Positions 24,528 to 39,126 of a stretch of 64,000 bases of DNA are shown here, piece by piece. Source of the DNA: Hydractinia symbiolongicarpus (lineage: Eukaryota; Cnidaria; Hydrozoa; Anthoathecata; Hydractiniidae); contig NC_079883.1 of NCBI RefSeq assembly GCF_029227915.1, forward strand, positions 11,470,001 to 11,534,000, written 5' to 3'. A program made the translations under genes and the position numbers. How positions within the stretch are numbered: position 1 is the first letter of the stretch; each line of letters begins with the position of its first letter. The notes below the pieces were generated by a model. The model had not been told where the DNA came from, did no database searches, and saw nothing but the letters and a program-made list of their open reading frames with translations.

Positions 24528-25106
24528 TTTTAATGTTTTCTTACAACAATCCAACGATAAACGATGCTTGTTATCACAGTAGAAGTATACTAAACATTAC
24601 CGTGTAAATGAGATATAATTTAAGACGGTGCGAAGTATGCGGACGTAAAAGTACCACTCCCGGGAATTGATTTGGCGCGAAAACAGAAATGTGTGTTTCT
24701 GTACATCGTATAATGTCCGTTTTGGGTGCCGCGACTATGCGAAAGCATGTTAATTTTTATTTGTAGCACGACGCAATAGTCTGAAAGAGAAGCTGCTGGA
24801 GTTTGAGGTCTTCAGCATTACATCTACTCTGTTAATTTGGGCTTCTTCCGCGCCCGTGTTAGGATTTTCATAAAGCGTTCTTTGGTTTGCGTTGCGTATG
24901 TCGGCCTACATCATCGACACGGCCTGTTTCCGGCTATTAGGAGCAATTCATATATTGGGCACTGCGTTTCGACTTTTTTATTAGACCACAGTAAAAAAAT
25001 TCACTCACAGAAGTCCCTTTCTTTCATGGCTACAAACACGAAGAATTCTGTCGTAAGTAAAACGAATGCGCAAGCCAAAATAACGATGGGGCGAAGTCAT
25101 AAGCAT

Positions 25107-25179
25107 GGCCCTGTGGCCCAATGGATAAGGCATCTGACTACGAATCAGGGGATTCCAGGTTCGACTCCTGGCAGGGTCG
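25107..25179 (+). tRNA. trnR-ACG: tRNA-Arg(ACG), unit 5
   Basis: Same sequence as the copy at 2046. Confidence 0.97.
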
Positions 25180-25501
25180 CACTGTCGCATTTCGGCTGCA
25201 TGGTCTACTGTGTAACGCGCGCGCACGTTCTGGCGTAATGCGTTGATAAACGGAATGTACGCAGTCATATTGGAAAGTAATATCACGCACTTAGTATCGT
25301 CGCCTTTGTTAGCATTCATGTAAGTTACCATCCACTCGCTACAGTCGCTCTCCATCCTACGGCTAAATCAACAGCCGTGATTTTTACTATGTCGCCGTCC
25401 ATCCGTACGCGGTGACAGTTGTAAGCTTTACAGTAACGTGACATGCTCCACAAGCAGTTACGGTGTGTGGACGATGCCTATCATGGCAACGCTTGTTCTT
25501 T

Positions 25502-25687
25502 ATCGCTTCTCGGCCTAATGGCTAAGATCAAGTGTAGTATCTGTTCTTATCAGTTTAATATCTGGTAGGCCATTCTCTGAATGGTCAGTATATTAATCTG
25601 ATTTTTGGCCTTGGGTCATGGAGGTGGATTCATTCACGCCGTGACCACGGGTTGCCTTGGTGTTGCACTATTACCGATGGCGGCCCA
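25502..25687 (+). ncRNA. U2: U2 snRNA, unit 5
   Basis: Same sequence as the copy at 2441. Confidence 0.95.
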
Positions 25688-25878
25688 CATAAGCAATAAA
25701 AGAATAATAGCAGTCCTCTTTCCGACGGCACTCTGCATAGTCTACGGCGGGAACAAAACGCGTACACTGGGGGAGAATACAGCCTATGCCCCGCGACACG
25801 GCAGTTTATAACACACTCAAGCCACAAGCATTAACAAACTTTGAAGGGTACCCTCATGCTACGGTGCAGTTCCAACTC

Positions 25879-26043
25879 ATACTTACCTGACGGGGAAGTA
25901 AAGACTGATCAATGAGGGTTTTCTTCCAGAGTGAGGCTCTTGCATTGCACTACGCTTGGGCTGACCTCTGCGATTACTGCAAACGTCAGTAACTCGACCG
26001 TACAATTTCTGGTAGTGGGGGCCTGCGTCCGCGCTCGCCCCCT
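25879..26043 (+). ncRNA. U1: U1 snRNA, unit 5
   Basis: Same sequence as the copy at 2818. Confidence 0.96.
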
Positions 26044-26392
26044 CCTTAAGTCAAAATGAATGAGCTTAGAAAAGTTGCGCGGCCAAATGTCGGTGGTGAC
26101 TTAAACGCTAAGGTAAAACCTCGCTTGGCTGTTACGAAACGTGATTGCGATATAAGTCCTCGGAAGGCGGCGGAATTTTATTTTATTTGCCATTCCGTCA
26201 GGGTTATTGGATGATCGGCAATAGATCGAGTTTGTATGCATTTGAAAGCTCTTTTTTCTCGTACTATCACCTGAAAATGTCGTAGGAAAATGTCATAGGA
26301 AACACTTTCAACAACCGCCACGTTCCTTAATTGTTATAACAAGAAATATATCACAGCACCATTGAAATGAAAAGGCAACAAATGAAAATGAA

Positions 26393-26512
26393 AAGCCTAC
26401 GACACCGGGAGTTCCCAGGCGGTCCCCCATCCAAGTACTATCCCGGCCCGACGATGCTTAACTTCCGTGATCAGACGAGAACGGGTGTGTTCATCGTGGT
26501 ATGGCCGTAGAC
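26393..26512 (-). rRNA. 5S: 5S rRNA, unit 5
   Basis: Same sequence as the copy at 3332. Confidence 0.97.
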
Positions 26513-26709
26513 ATTAGTAGGGGCAAATACGTGCAATTTATTTTGACGTTGTGATCAAATTTTTTTATTTAATTTCTTTGAGTTACTTAGGACAAGGCGT
26601 ATGCATGGATTATCTATTAGACTTTAAGGTTATAGTTTTGTGAAAAAAACAATGTTTTTTTTAAGATGTGTGGCTATAAAAATAGCCGTTGTTTTCTGAG
26701 TGTAGCGGT

Positions 26710-27090
26710 TTACTTCTTCTGTCCTTTGTCGTTCTTCTTTGGGAGTAAGACAGCTTGAATGTTTGGCAAAACACCACCAGCTGCAATGGTTACACCGCTC
26801 AAAAGTTTGTTTAATTCTTCATCATTACGAACAGCCAATTGTAAATGTCTTGGAATAATCCTAGCTTTTTTGTTGTCTCTTGCTGCGTTACCAGCCAACT
26901 CCAATATCTCAGCAGATAAATATTCCAAGACGGCTGCTAAGTAAACTGGTGCTCCAGATCCAATTCGGTTAGCATAGTGCCCTCTACGAAGGAATCTATG
27001 CACTCTACCGACTGGAAATTGAAGTCCAGCTCTTGAGGATCTTGTCTTGGCTTTAGCCTTAGCTTTTCCACCTTTTCCACGTCCAGACAT
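26710..27090 (-). CDS. H2A: Histone H2A, unit 5
   Basis: Consensus H2A. Stem-loop at 26672-26687. The element downstream of the stem-loop has one substitution near 26662, giving CTTAAAAAAAA in place of CTTTAAAAAAA. Confidence 0.98.
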   Translation of the reverse strand: MSGRGKGGKAKAKAKTRSSRAGLQFPVGRVHRFLRRGHYANRIGSGAPVYLAAVLEYLSAEILELAGNAARDNKKARIIPRHLQLAVRNDEELNKLLSGVTIAAGGVLPNIQAVLLPKKNDKGQKK

Positions 27091-27374
27091 AACTGCGATT
27101 TGATTTGTAAGTTAATACAAAAACGTACGAATATTTAACGTAAGTGTTAACGAAATAAACTTTACTCGTTTTTTCATCATAAAAATAGGATCGAAATCAT
27201 GTTTTTTTAACCAATCATAATTAAGTATTAAACAAAAGATTTTTTTTTTAACCAATTAAATTGCGTATCGGCGTTTTCGGATCGAATTCGATCCGATTTT
27301 TTTACTTATAAACAAAAAGTTTTGACTTGCAGTTTAATGCTTATTTACAAGTTAAGTAGCAAAAATTTTTAACC

Positions 27375-27779
27375 ATGTCTGACGCAGCAGCTAAAGGAGG
27401 AAAACAGGCACCTAAAGTAGCCAAGAAAGGTGAAAAAAGAGCCGGCAAAAAAGGAGGAAAGATTGGTGGAACTGGTGAAAAGAAACGCAAGAGAAAGAGA
27501 AAGGAAAGTTATGCTATTTACATCTACAATGTTTTGAAACAAGTTCACCCAGATGTCGGAGTTTCAAGCAAAGCTATGAGCATCATGAACTCATTTGTCA
27601 ACGACATCTTTGAGCGCATTGCTTCCGAAGCTTCGCGTTTGGCTCTTCAAAACAAAAAGTCGACCATCTCTTCTCGTGAAATTCAAACCGCAGTACGTCT
27701 TCTCTTGCCTGGAGAACTTGCAAAACACGCAGTCAGTGAAGGAACAAAAGCCGTCACAAAATACACAAGCAGCAAGTAA
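27375..27779 (+). CDS. H2B: Histone H2B, unit 5
   Basis: Protein identical to the copy at 4314. Stem-loop at 27803-27818; promoter palindrome at 27277-27296. Confidence 0.98.
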   Translation: MSDAAAKGGKQAPKVAKKGEKRAGKKGGKIGGTGEKKRKRKRKESYAIYIYNVLKQVHPDVGVSSKAMSIMNSFVNDIFERIASEASRLALQNKKSTISSREIQTAVRLLLPGELAKHAVSEGTKAVTKYTSSK

Positions 27780-28241
27780 ACCAACGTCTACCAAACACAA
27801 ACGGTCTTTTTTAAGACCACACATCTTTAAAAAAACATTTACTTGGCGTCACTACAAGTTAACCGAAGTTAATAAAACTTCTAAATAATGTGCTTAAGAA
27901 CACTAGCCTACATTTAAAATACTTCCCCATGTGTGTGTGTGGATTAGCTTCACTTTTCATACGTATTATTAGCTGTACTTGCAGAAAAGACAAGTACATT
28001 GATCCATGTTATTGCTTACATTTAACTTAACCCAGCTTTTCACGGAAACACTCCCAGGCAAATTAACCCTACAAAGTATTTCTAAATTTTTTTTGTGTCA
28101 TATATGACATAGTATCGTATAGCAATAAATGTAACTGTGACAAGACTTTACACATTGTGTAATTTGGAAGCGTGCACAAAGTAATGTTTTAAAAGATTTG
28201 TGGCTATAAAAATAGCCGTTTTTGTTGAGCAATGACAACGC

Positions 28242-28598
<357 letters not shown>

Positions 28599-29078
28599 TT
28601 AACAGAATTCAGACAGCTTTAAAAAGAGGCCATAAAATTACCTACTGCTCGTGGAAACACCCTAATTAACCAATAGAGTTGCGTCATTACCAAAATGTTC
28701 CGAACATTTTGTACATTTTTTTAAGTAAAACTGTAGTTTTTTTAAAAATTCGTGGTCTTAATGTTTCAGTAAGGCAATAAATTTGGCATCGTTGGAATTC
28801 GCCAAACCTTCTGCTACTTACTAAAAAAAAAAAAAAGTCAAAAGCTTTTGTGTATCAGAAGATACAGCCGTTTTCCCGTAGCCAAAAAACACAGATTTTA
28901 TAAAAATGTTAAAGTAATGAGCGTAATGTCATTATGCAGCCAATCAGAAATTACTTTCTTAGCACCAATCAAATGGTTTGTTTTGAACCTTAGCTGTCAA
29001 TCAATATGAGAAATAAAACTTTGGCGCGATAGTGCATTTTAGACCGTCTTGTGTATCCGTACTACATCGACTTCTTAA

Positions 29079-29492
<414 letters not shown>

Positions 29493-29807
29493 GCATCTTA
29501 CCAAACAAAAAACGGCTATTTTTATAGCCACACATCCATAAAAAATATTACGGCTAGCTTTTTATATCAAACTTTGTTCTGCTTTCTGTTTAAATTTTAT
29601 GCTACATAAAAATTTTATGCTACATAAAGTTTGACAATGTTAAAAATATGAAGGGCAAGAAAAGTAAAAGCAAGAAAATAAGAAATTTAAAAACGAAAAT
29701 ACTTAAACTTAGGGAATCTAATCTTAAAATTACTCTTTTTTAACTGTTTAAGTGACTTAAACAAGTTTAACTTTGTACCAAGATAATGTTTTTTTGTAAA
29801 TGTGTGG

Positions 29808-30404
29808 CTATAAAAATAGCCGTTTGTTAATGTAATAGCCAGATACACACAAATTATTTTTTGCGGTCTTCTTTGCTGCCTTTTTGGGAGTCTTTTTGAC
29901 CTTCTTTGCTGCAGGTTTTTTAGCAACAGGCTTCTTTGTGGGTTTCTTAGCTGCTGGTTTCTTAGCCGAGGCTTTCTTTGTGGCAGGCTTCTTTGCTGCT
30001 TTCTTTGGCGTGCTCTTCTTTGCTGGCTTCTTTTTTGGTGTACTTTTCTTTGCAGTAGGCTTCTTTGCCGTTGGCTTTTTTGCTGCGGCCTTTTTCTTAG
30101 GTTTTTCTTTTTTTACCTGACCTAGCTTGAATGATCCAGAAGCACCAGTGCCTTTAGTTTGAATCAAATCGCCTGATGTTACTCCTCGTTTAAGAGCCAT
30201 TTTCAGATGATGATCTGAGTTTTCAGCAACTTTGTAATTTGCATGAATATATTTTGTAATAGCTTGGCGAGATGAACCACCGCGTTCCTTTAGGGTAGCG
30301 ATAGCAGCCTTGATCATGTCCACATATTTAGGGTGATCAGCTGTCTTCTTTGCAGCAGGTTTCTTCTTGGGTGCGATTTTCTTTGGAGAAGCTGCTTCAC
30401 TCAT
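29808..30404 (-). CDS. H1: Linker histone H1, unit 6, frameshifted at the last codons
   Basis: Identical to the other H1 copies up to KKAAKKTAK. One T is then missing from the T7 run (six T at 29857-29862), so the normal stop at 29854-29856 is out of frame. The frame continues about 15 residues ([16 protein letters not shown]) into the stem-loop at 29806-29821. The homopolymer context and clustering with other indels suggest a sequencing error; the real gene probably ends like the others. Confidence 0.85.
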   Translation of the reverse strand: MSEAASPKKIAPKKKPAAKKTADHPKYVDMIKAAIATLKERGGSSRQAITKYIHANYKVAENSDHHLKMALKRGVTSGDLIQTKGTGASGSFKLGQVKKEKPKKKAAAKKPTAKKPTAKKSTPKKKPAKKSTPKKAAKKPATKKASAKKPAAKKPTKKPVAKKPAAKKVKKTPKKAAKKTAKNNLCVSGYYINKRLFL

Positions 30405-30983
30405 TTTTAATGTTTTCTTACAACAATCCAACGATAAACGATGCTTGTTATCACAGTAGAAGTATACTAAACATTACCGTGTAAATGAGATATAATTTAA
30501 GACGGTGCGAAGTATGCGGACGTAAAAGTACCACTCCCGGGAATTGATTTGGCGCGAAAACAGAAATGTGTGTTTCTGTACATCGTATAATGTCCGTTTT
30601 GGGTGCCGCGACTATGCGAAAGCATGTTAATTTTTATTTGTAGCACGACGCAATAGTCTGAAAGAGAAGCTGCTGGAGTTTGAGGTCTTCAGCATTACAT
30701 CTACTCTGTTAATTTGGGCTTCTTCCGCGCCCGTGTTAGGATTTTCATAAAGCGTTCTTTGGTTTGCGTTGCGTATGTCGGCCTACATCATCGACACGGC
30801 CTGTTTCCGGCTATTAGGAGCAATTCATATATTGGGCACTGCGTTTCGACTTTTTTATTAGACCACAGTAAAAAAATTCACTCACAGAAGTCCCTTTCTT
30901 TCATGGCTACAAAACACGAAGAATTCTGTCGTAAGTAAAACGAATGCGCAAGCCAAATAACGATGGGGCGAAGTCATAAGCAT

Positions 30984-31056
30984 GGCCCTGTGGCCCAATG
31001 GATAAGGCATCTGACTACGAATCAGGGGATTCCAGGTTCGACTCCTGGCAGGGTCG
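30984..31056 (+). tRNA. trnR-ACG: tRNA-Arg(ACG), unit 6
   Basis: Same sequence as the copy at 2046. Two single-A indels lie just upstream (near 30911 and 30955) but none is inside. Confidence 0.97.
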
Positions 31057-31378
31057 CACTGTCGCATTTCGGCTGCATGGTCTACTGTGTAACGCGCGCG
31101 CACGTTCTGGCGTAATGCGTTGATAAACGGAATGTACGCAGTCATATTGGAAAGTAATATCACGCACTTAGTATCGTCGCCTTTGTTAGCATTCATGTAA
31201 GTTACCATCCACTCGCTACAGTCGCTCTCCATCCTACGGCTAAATCAACAGCCGTGATTTTTACTATGTCGCCGTCCATCCGTACGCGGTGACAGTTGTA
31301 AGCTTTACAGTAACGTGACATGCTCCACAAGCAGTTACGGTGTGTGGACGATGCCTATCATGGCAACGCTTGTTCTTT

Positions 31379-31564
31379 ATCGCTTCTCGGCCTAATGGCT
31401 AAGATCAAGTGTAGTATCTGTTCTTATCAGTTTAATATCTGGTAGGCCATTCTCTGAATGGTCAGTATATTAATCTGATTTTTGGCCTTGGGTCATGGAG
31501 GTGGATTCATTCACGCCGTGACCACGGGTTGCCTTGGTGTTGCACTATTACCGATGGCGGCCCA
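31379..31564 (+). ncRNA. U2: U2 snRNA, unit 6
   Basis: Same sequence as the copy at 2441. A missing C lies just downstream (near 31598). Confidence 0.95.
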
Positions 31565-31753
31565 CATAAGCAATAAAAGAATAATAGCAGTCCTCTTTCG
31601 ACGGCACTCTGCATAGTCTACGGCGGGAACAAAACGCGTACACTGGGGGAGAATACAGCCTATGCCCCGCGACACGGCAGTTTATAACACACTCAAGCCA
31701 CAAGCATTAACAAACTTGAAGGGTACCCTCATGCTACGGTGCAGTTCCAACTC

Positions 31754-31916
31754 ATACTTACCTGACGGGAAGTAAAGACTGATCAATGAGGGTTTTCTTC
31801 AGAGTGAGGCTCTTGCATTGCACTACGCTTGGGCTGACCTCTGCGATTACTGCAAACGTCAGTAACTCGACCGTACAATTTCTGGTAGTGGGGGCCTGCG
31901 TCCGCGCTCGCCCCCT
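31754..31916 (+). ncRNA. U1: U1 snRNA, unit 6 (two bases missing)
   Basis: 163 nt instead of 165. One G is missing from the GGGG after ACTTACCTGAC, and one C from TTCTTCC in loop I / stem II. The Sm site and 5' end are normal. Both losses are in short homopolymers within the suspect zone. Confidence 0.9.
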
Positions 31917-32264
31917 CCTTAAGTCAAAATGAATGAGCTTAGAAAAGTTGCGCGGCCAAATGTCGGTGGTGACTTAAACGCTAAGGTAAAACCTCGCTTG
32001 GCTGTTACGAAACGTGATTGCGATATAAGTCCTCGGAAGGCGGCGGAATTTTATTTATTTGCCATTCCGTCAGGGTTATTGGATGATCGGCAATAGATCG
32101 AGTTTGTATGCATTTGAAAGCTCTTTTTTCTCGTACTATCACCTGAAAATGTCGTAGGAAAATGTCATAGGAAACACTTTCAACAACCGCCACGTTCCTT
32201 AATTGTTATAACAAGAAATATATCACAGCACCATTGAAATGAAAAGGCAACAAATGAAAATGAA

Positions 32265-32384
32265 AAGCCTACGACACCGGGAGTTCCCAGGCGGTCCCCC
32301 ATCCAAGTACTATCCCGGCCCGACGATGCTTAACTTCCGTGATCAGACGAGAACGGGTGTGTTCATCGTGGTATGGCCGTAGAC
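32265..32384 (-). rRNA. 5S: 5S rRNA, unit 6
   Basis: Same sequence as the copy at 3332, intact in the middle of the indel-rich zone. Confidence 0.97.
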
Positions 32385-32581
32385 ATTAGTAGGGGCAAAT
32401 ACGTGCAATTTATTTTGACGTTGTGATCAAATTTTTTTATTTAATTTCTTTGAGTTACTTAGGACAAGGCGTATGCATGGATTATCTATTAGACTTTAAG
32501 GTTATAGTTTTGTGAAAAAAAACAATGTTTTTTAAAGATGTGTGGCTATAAAAATAGCCGTTGTTTTCTGAGTGTAGCGGT

Positions 32582-32960
32582 TTACTTCTTCTGTCCTTTG
32601 TCGTTCTTCTTTGGGAGTAAGACAGCTTGAATGTTGGCAAAACACCACCAGCTGCAATGGTTACACCGCTCAAAAGTTTGTTTAATTCTTCATCATTACG
32701 AACAGCCAATTGTAAATGTCTTGGAATAATCCTAGCTTTTTGTTGTCTCTTGCTGCGTTACCAGCCAACTCCAATATCTCAGCAGATAAATATTCCAAGA
32801 CGGCTGCTAAGTAAACTGGTGCTCCAGATCCAATTCGGTTAGCATAGTGCCCTCTACGAAGGAATCTATGCACTCTACCGACTGGAAATTGAAGTCCAGC
32901 TCTTGAGGATCTTGTCTTGGCTTTAGCCTTAGCTTTTCCACCTTTTCCACGTCCAGACAT
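32582..32960 (-). pseudogene. Histone H2A, unit 6, two frameshifts
   Basis: The first 75 or so residues are normal. A T is missing from the T6 run near 32737 (the KKARI codons), and the frame is lost. A second missing T near 32635 (VLPNIQ region) shifts it again. Both are homopolymer deletions, and the flanking stem-loop (32544-32559) is intact, so the gene is probably functional in the animal and broken only in this assembly. Confidence 0.85.
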
Positions 32961-33250
32961 AACTGCGATTTGATTTGTAAGTTAATACAAAAACGTACGA
33001 ATATTTAACGTAAGTGTTAACGAAATAAACTTTACTCGTTTTTTCATCATAAAAATAGGATCGAAATCATGTTTTTTTAACCAATCATAATTAAGTATTA
33101 AACAAAAGATTTTTTTTTTAACCAATTAAATTGCGTATCGGTATCGGCGTTTTCGGATCGAATTCGATCCGATTTTTTTACTTATAAACAAAAAGTTTTG
33201 ACTTGCAGTTTAATGCTTATTTACAAGTTAAGTAGCAAAAATTTTTAACC

Positions 33251-33655
33251 ATGTCTGACGCAGCAGCTAAAGGAGGAAAACAGGCACCTAAAGTAGCCAA
33301 GAAAGGTGAAAAAAGAGCCGGCAAAAAAGGAGGAAAGATTGGTGGAACTGGTGAAAAGAAACGCAAGAGAAAGAGAAAGGAAAGTTATGCTATTTACATC
33401 TACAATGTTTTGAAACAAGTTCACCCAGATGTCGGAGTTTCAAGCAAAGCTATGAGCATCATGAACTCATTTGTCAACGACATCTTTGAGCGCATTGCTT
33501 CCGAAGCTTCGCGTTTGGCTCTTCAAAACAAAAAGTCGACCATCTCTTCTCGTGAAATTCAAACCGCAGTACGTCTTCTCTTGCCTGGAGAACTTGCAAA
33601 ACACGCAGTCAGTGAAGGAACAAAAGCCGTCACAAAATACACAAGCAGCAAGTAA
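33251..33655 (+). CDS. H2B: Histone H2B, unit 6
   Basis: Protein identical to the copy at 4314. Stem-loop at 33679-33694. The promoter has a 6 bp tandem duplication (GTATCGGTATCGG, near 33136-33147) just before the palindrome at 33153-33172. Confidence 0.98.
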   Translation: MSDAAAKGGKQAPKVAKKGEKRAGKKGGKIGGTGEKKRKRKRKESYAIYIYNVLKQVHPDVGVSSKAMSIMNSFVNDIFERIASEASRLALQNKKSTISSREIQTAVRLLLPGELAKHAVSEGTKAVTKYTSSK

Positions 33656-34117
33656 ACCAACGTCTACCAAACACAAACGGTCTTTTTTAAGACCACACAT
33701 CTTTAAAAAAACATTTACTTGGCGTCACTACAAGTTAACCGAAGTTAATAAAACTTCTAAATAATGTGCTTAAGAACACTAGCCTACATTTAAAATACTT
33801 CCCCATGTGTGTGTGTGGATTAGCTTCACTTTTCATACGTATTATTAGCTGTACTTGCAGAAAAGACAAGTACATTGATCCATGTTATTGCTTACATTTA
33901 ACTTAACCCAGCTTTTCACGGAAACACTCCCAGGCAAATTAACCCTACAAAGTATTTCTAAATTTTTTTTGTGTCATATATGACATAGTATCGTATAGCA
34001 ATAAATGTAACTGTGACAAGACTTTACACATTGTGTAATTTGGAAGCGTGCACAAAGTAATGTTTTAAAAGATTTGTGGCTATAAAAATAGCCGTTTTTG
34101 TTGAGCAATGACAACGC

Positions 34118-34474
<357 letters not shown>

Positions 34475-34952
34475 TTAACAGAATTCAGACAGCTTTAAAA
34501 AGAGGCCATAAAATTACCTACTGCTCGTGGAAACACCCTAATTAACCAATAGAGTTGCGTCATTACAAAATGTTCCGAACATTTTGTACATTTTTTTAAG
34601 TAAAACTGTAGTTTTTTTAAAAATTCGTGGTCTTAATGTTTCAGTAAGGCAATAAATTTGGCATCGTTGGAATTCGCCAAACCTTCTGCTACTTACTAAA
34701 AAAAAAAAAAGTCAAAAGCTTTTGTGTATCAGAAGATACAGCCGTTTTCCCGTAGCCAAAAAACACAGATTTTATAAAAATGTTAAAGTAATGAGCGTAA
34801 TGTCATTATGCAGCCAATCAGAAATTACTTTCTTAGCACCAATCAAATGGTTTGTTTTGAACCTTAGCTGTCAATCAATATGAGAAATAAAACTTTGGCG
34901 CGATAGTGCATTTTAGACCGTCTTGTGTATCCGTACTACATCGACTTCTTAA

Positions 34953-35366
<414 letters not shown>

Positions 35367-35727
35367 GCATCTTACCAAACAAAAAACGGCTATTTTTATA
35401 GCCACACATCCATAAAAAATATTACGGCTAGCTTTTTATATCAAACTTTGTTCTGCTTTCTGTTTAAATTTTATGCTACATAAAAATTTTATGCTACATA
35501 AAGTTTGACAATGTTAAAAATATGAAGGGCAAGAAAAGTAAAAGCAAGAAAATAAGAAATTTAAAAACGAAAATACTTAAACTTAGGGAATCTAATCTTA
35601 AAATTACTCTTTTTTAACTGTTTAAGTGACTTAAACAAGTTTAACTTTGTACCAAGATAATGTTTTTTTGTAAATGTGTGGCTATAAAAATAGCCGTTTG
35701 TTAATGTAATAGCCAGATACACACAAA

Positions 35728-36279
35728 TTATTTTTTTGCGGTCTTCTTTGCTGCCTTTTTGGGAGTCTTTTTGACCTTCTTTGCTGCAGGTTTTTTAGCA
35801 ACAGGCTTCTTTGTGGGTTTCTTAGCTGCTGGTTTCTTAGCCGAGGCTTTCTTTGTGGCAGGCTTCTTTGCTGCTTTCTTTGGCGTGCTCTTCTTTGCTG
35901 GCTTCTTTTTTGGTGTACTTTTCTTTGCAGTAGGCTTCTTTGCCGTTGGCTTTTTTGCTGCGGCCTTTTTCTTAGGTTTTTCTTTTTTTACCTGACCTAG
36001 CTTGAATGATCCAGAAGCACCAGTGCCTTTAGTTTGAATCAAATCGCCTGATGTTACTCCTCGTTTAAGAGCCATTTTCAGATGATGATCTGAGTTTTCA
36101 GCAACTTTGTAATTTGCATGAATATATTTTGTAATAGCTTGGCGAGATGAACCACCGCGTTCCTTTAGGGTAGCGATAGCAGCCTTGATCATGTCCACAT
36201 ATTTAGGGTGATCAGCTGTCTTCTTTGCAGCAGGTTTCTTCTTGGGTGCGATTTTCTTTGGAGAAGCTGCTTCACTCAT
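35728..36279 (-). CDS. H1: Linker histone H1, unit 7
   Basis: Protein identical to the copy at 915. Stem-loop at 35680-35695. Confidence 0.96.
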   Translation of the reverse strand: MSEAASPKKIAPKKKPAAKKTADHPKYVDMIKAAIATLKERGGSSRQAITKYIHANYKVAENSDHHLKMALKRGVTSGDLIQTKGTGASGSFKLGQVKKEKPKKKAAAKKPTAKKPTAKKSTPKKKPAKKSTPKKAAKKPATKKASAKKPAAKKPTKKPVAKKPAAKKVKKTPKKAAKKTAKK

Positions 36280-36858
36280 TTTTAATGTTTTCTTACAACA
36301 ATCCAACGATAAACGATGCTTGTTATCACAGTAGAAGTATACTAAACATTACCGTGTAAATGAGATATAATTTAAGACGGTGCGAAGTATGCGGACGTAA
36401 AAGTACCACTCCCGGGAATTGATTTGGCGCGAAAACAGAAATGTGTGTTTCTGTACATCGTATAATGTCCGTTTTGGGTGCCGCGACTATGCGAAAGCAT
36501 GTTAATTTTTATTTGTAGCACGACGCAATAGTCTGAAAGAGAAGCTGCTGGAGTTTGAGGTCTTCAGCATTACATCTACTCTGTTAATTTGGGCTTCTTC
36601 CGCGCCCGTGTTAGGATTTTCATAAAGCGTTCTTTGGTTTGCGTTGCGTATGTCGGCCTACATCATCGACACGGCCTGTTTCCGGCTATTAGGAGCAATT
36701 CATATATTGGGCACTGCGTTTCGACTTTTTTATTAGACCACAGTAAAAAAATTCACTCACAGAAGTCCCTTTCTTTCATGGCTACAAACACGAAGAATTC
36801 TGTCGTAAGTAAAACGAATGCGCAAGCCAAAATAACGATGGGGCGAAGTCATAAGCAT

Positions 36859-36931
36859 GGCCCTGTGGCCCAATGGATAAGGCATCTGACTACGAATCAG
36901 GGGATTCCAGGTTCGACTCCTGGCAGGGTCG
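36859..36931 (+). tRNA. trnR-ACG: tRNA-Arg(ACG), unit 7
   Basis: Same sequence as the copy at 2046. Confidence 0.97.
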
Positions 36932-37253
36932 CACTGTCGCATTTCGGCTGCATGGTCTACTGTGTAACGCGCGCGCACGTTCTGGCGTAATGCGTTGATA
37001 AACGGAATGTACGCAGTCATATTGGAAAGTAATATCACGCACTTAGTATCGTCGCCTTTGTTAGCATTCATGTAAGTTACCATCCACTCGCTACAGTCGC
37101 TCTCCATCCTACGGCTAAATCAACAGCCGTGATTTTTACTATGTCGCCGTCCATCCGTACGCGGTGACAGTTGTAAGCTTTACAGTAACGTGACATGCTC
37201 CACAAGCAGTTACGGTGTGTGGACGATGCCTATCATGGCAACGCTTGTTCTTT

Positions 37254-37439
37254 ATCGCTTCTCGGCCTAATGGCTAAGATCAAGTGTAGTATCTGTTCTT
37301 ATCAGTTTAATATCTGGTAGGCCATTCTCTGAATGGTCAGTATATTAATCTGATTTTTGGCCTTGGGTCATGGAGGTGGATTCATTCACGCCGTGACCAC
37401 GGGTTGCCTTGGTGTTGCACTATTACCGATGGCGGCCCA
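37254..37439 (+). ncRNA. U2: U2 snRNA, unit 7
   Basis: Same sequence as the copy at 2441. Confidence 0.95.
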
Positions 37440-37630
37440 CATAAGCAATAAAAGAATAATAGCAGTCCTCTTTCCGACGGCACTCTGCATAGTCTACGGC
37501 GGGAACAAAACGCGTACACTGGGGGAGAATACAGCCTATGCCCCGCGACACGGCAGTTTATAACACACTCAAGCCACAAGCATTAACAAACTTTGAAGGG
37601 TACCCTCATGCTACGGTGCAGTTCCAACTC

Positions 37631-37795
37631 ATACTTACCTGACGGGGAAGAAAAGACTGATCAATGAGGGTTTTCTTCCAGAGTGAGGCTCTTGCATTGC
37701 ACTACGCTTGGGCTGACCTCTGCGATTACTGCAAACGTCAGTAACTCGACCGTACAATTTCTGGTAGTGGGGGCCTGCGTCCGCGCTCGCCCCCT
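37631..37795 (+). ncRNA. U1: U1 snRNA, unit 7 (T21A variant)
   Basis: Differs from the other copies by A for T at 37651, RNA position 21, in the stem I region just after the splice-site-pairing end. The length and all protein-binding elements are otherwise unchanged. Confidence 0.95.
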
Positions 37796-38144
37796 CCTTA
37801 AGTCAAAATGAATGAGCTTAGAAAAGTTGCGCGGCCAAATGTCGGTGGTGACTTAAACGCTAAGGTAAAACCTCGCTTGGCTGTTACGAAACGTGATTGC
37901 GATATAAGTCCTCGGAAGGCGGCGGAATTTTATTTTATTTGCCATTCCGTCAGGGTTATTGGATGATCGGCAATAGATCGAGTTTGTATGCATTTGAAAG
38001 CTCTTTTTTCTCGTACTATCACCTGAAAATGTCGTAGGAAAATGTCATAGGAAACACTTTCAACAACCGCCACGTTCCTTAATTGTTATAACAAGAAATA
38101 TATCACAGCACCATTGAAATGAAAAGGCAACAAATGAAAATGAA

Positions 38145-38264
38145 AAGCCTACGACACCGGGAGTTCCCAGGCGGTCCCCCATCCAAGTACTATCCCGGCC
38201 CGACGATGCTTAACTTCCGTGATCAGACGAGAACGGGTGTGTTCATCGTGGTATGGCCGTAGAC
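38145..38264 (-). rRNA. 5S: 5S rRNA, unit 7
   Basis: Same sequence as the copy at 3332. Confidence 0.97.
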
Positions 38265-38461
38265 ATTAGTAGGGGCAAATACGTGCAATTTATTTTGACG
38301 TTGTGATCAAATTTTTTTATTTAATTTCTTTGAGTTACTTAGGACAAGGCGTATGCATGGATTATCTATTAGACTTTAAGGTTATAGTTTTGTGAAAAAA
38401 ACAATGTTTTTTTAAAGATGTGTGGCTATAAAAATAGCCGTTGTTTTCTGAGTGTAGCGGT

Positions 38462-38842
38462 TTACTTCTTCTGTCCTTTGTCGTTCTTCTTTGGGAGTAA
38501 GACAGCTTGAATGTTTGGCAAAACACCACCAGCTGCAATGGTTACACCGCTCAAAAGTTTGTTTAATTCTTCATCATTACGAACAGCCAATTGTAAATGT
38601 CTTGGAATAATCCTAGCTTTTTTGTTGTCTCTTGCTGCGTTACCAGCCAACTCCAATATCTCAGCAGATAAATATTCCAAGACGGCTGCTAAGTAAACTG
38701 GTGCTCCAGATCCAATTCGGTTAGCATAGTGCCCTCTACGAAGGAATCTATGCACTCTACCGACTGGAAATTGAAGTCCAGCTCTTGAGGATCTTGTCTT
38801 GGCTTTAGCCTTAGCTTTTCCACCTTTTCCACGTCCAGACAT
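38462..38842 (-). CDS. H2A: Histone H2A, unit 7
   Basis: Consensus H2A. Stem-loop at 38424-38439. Confidence 0.98.
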   Translation of the reverse strand: MSGRGKGGKAKAKAKTRSSRAGLQFPVGRVHRFLRRGHYANRIGSGAPVYLAAVLEYLSAEILELAGNAARDNKKARIIPRHLQLAVRNDEELNKLLSGVTIAAGGVLPNIQAVLLPKKNDKGQKK

Positions 38843-39126
38843 AACTGCGATTTGATTTGTAAGTTAATACAAAAACGTACGAATATTTAACGTAAGTGTT
38901 AACGAAATAAACTTTACTCGTTTTTTCATCATAAAAATAGGATCGAAATCATGTTTTTTTAACCAATCATAATTAAGTATTAAACAAAAGATTTTTTTTT
39001 TAACCAATTAAATTGCGTATCGGCGTTTTCGGATCGAATTCGATCCGATTTTTTTACTTATAAACAAAAAGTTTTGACTTGCAGTTTAATGCTTATTTAC
39101 AAGTTAAGTAGCAAAAATTTTTAACC

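Noticed and set aside
32582-32960. Unit 6 H2A as a genuine pseudogene or novel truncated H2A
   Set aside because: Both frameshifts are single-base homopolymer losses inside the indel-rich zone; assembly error is more likely.
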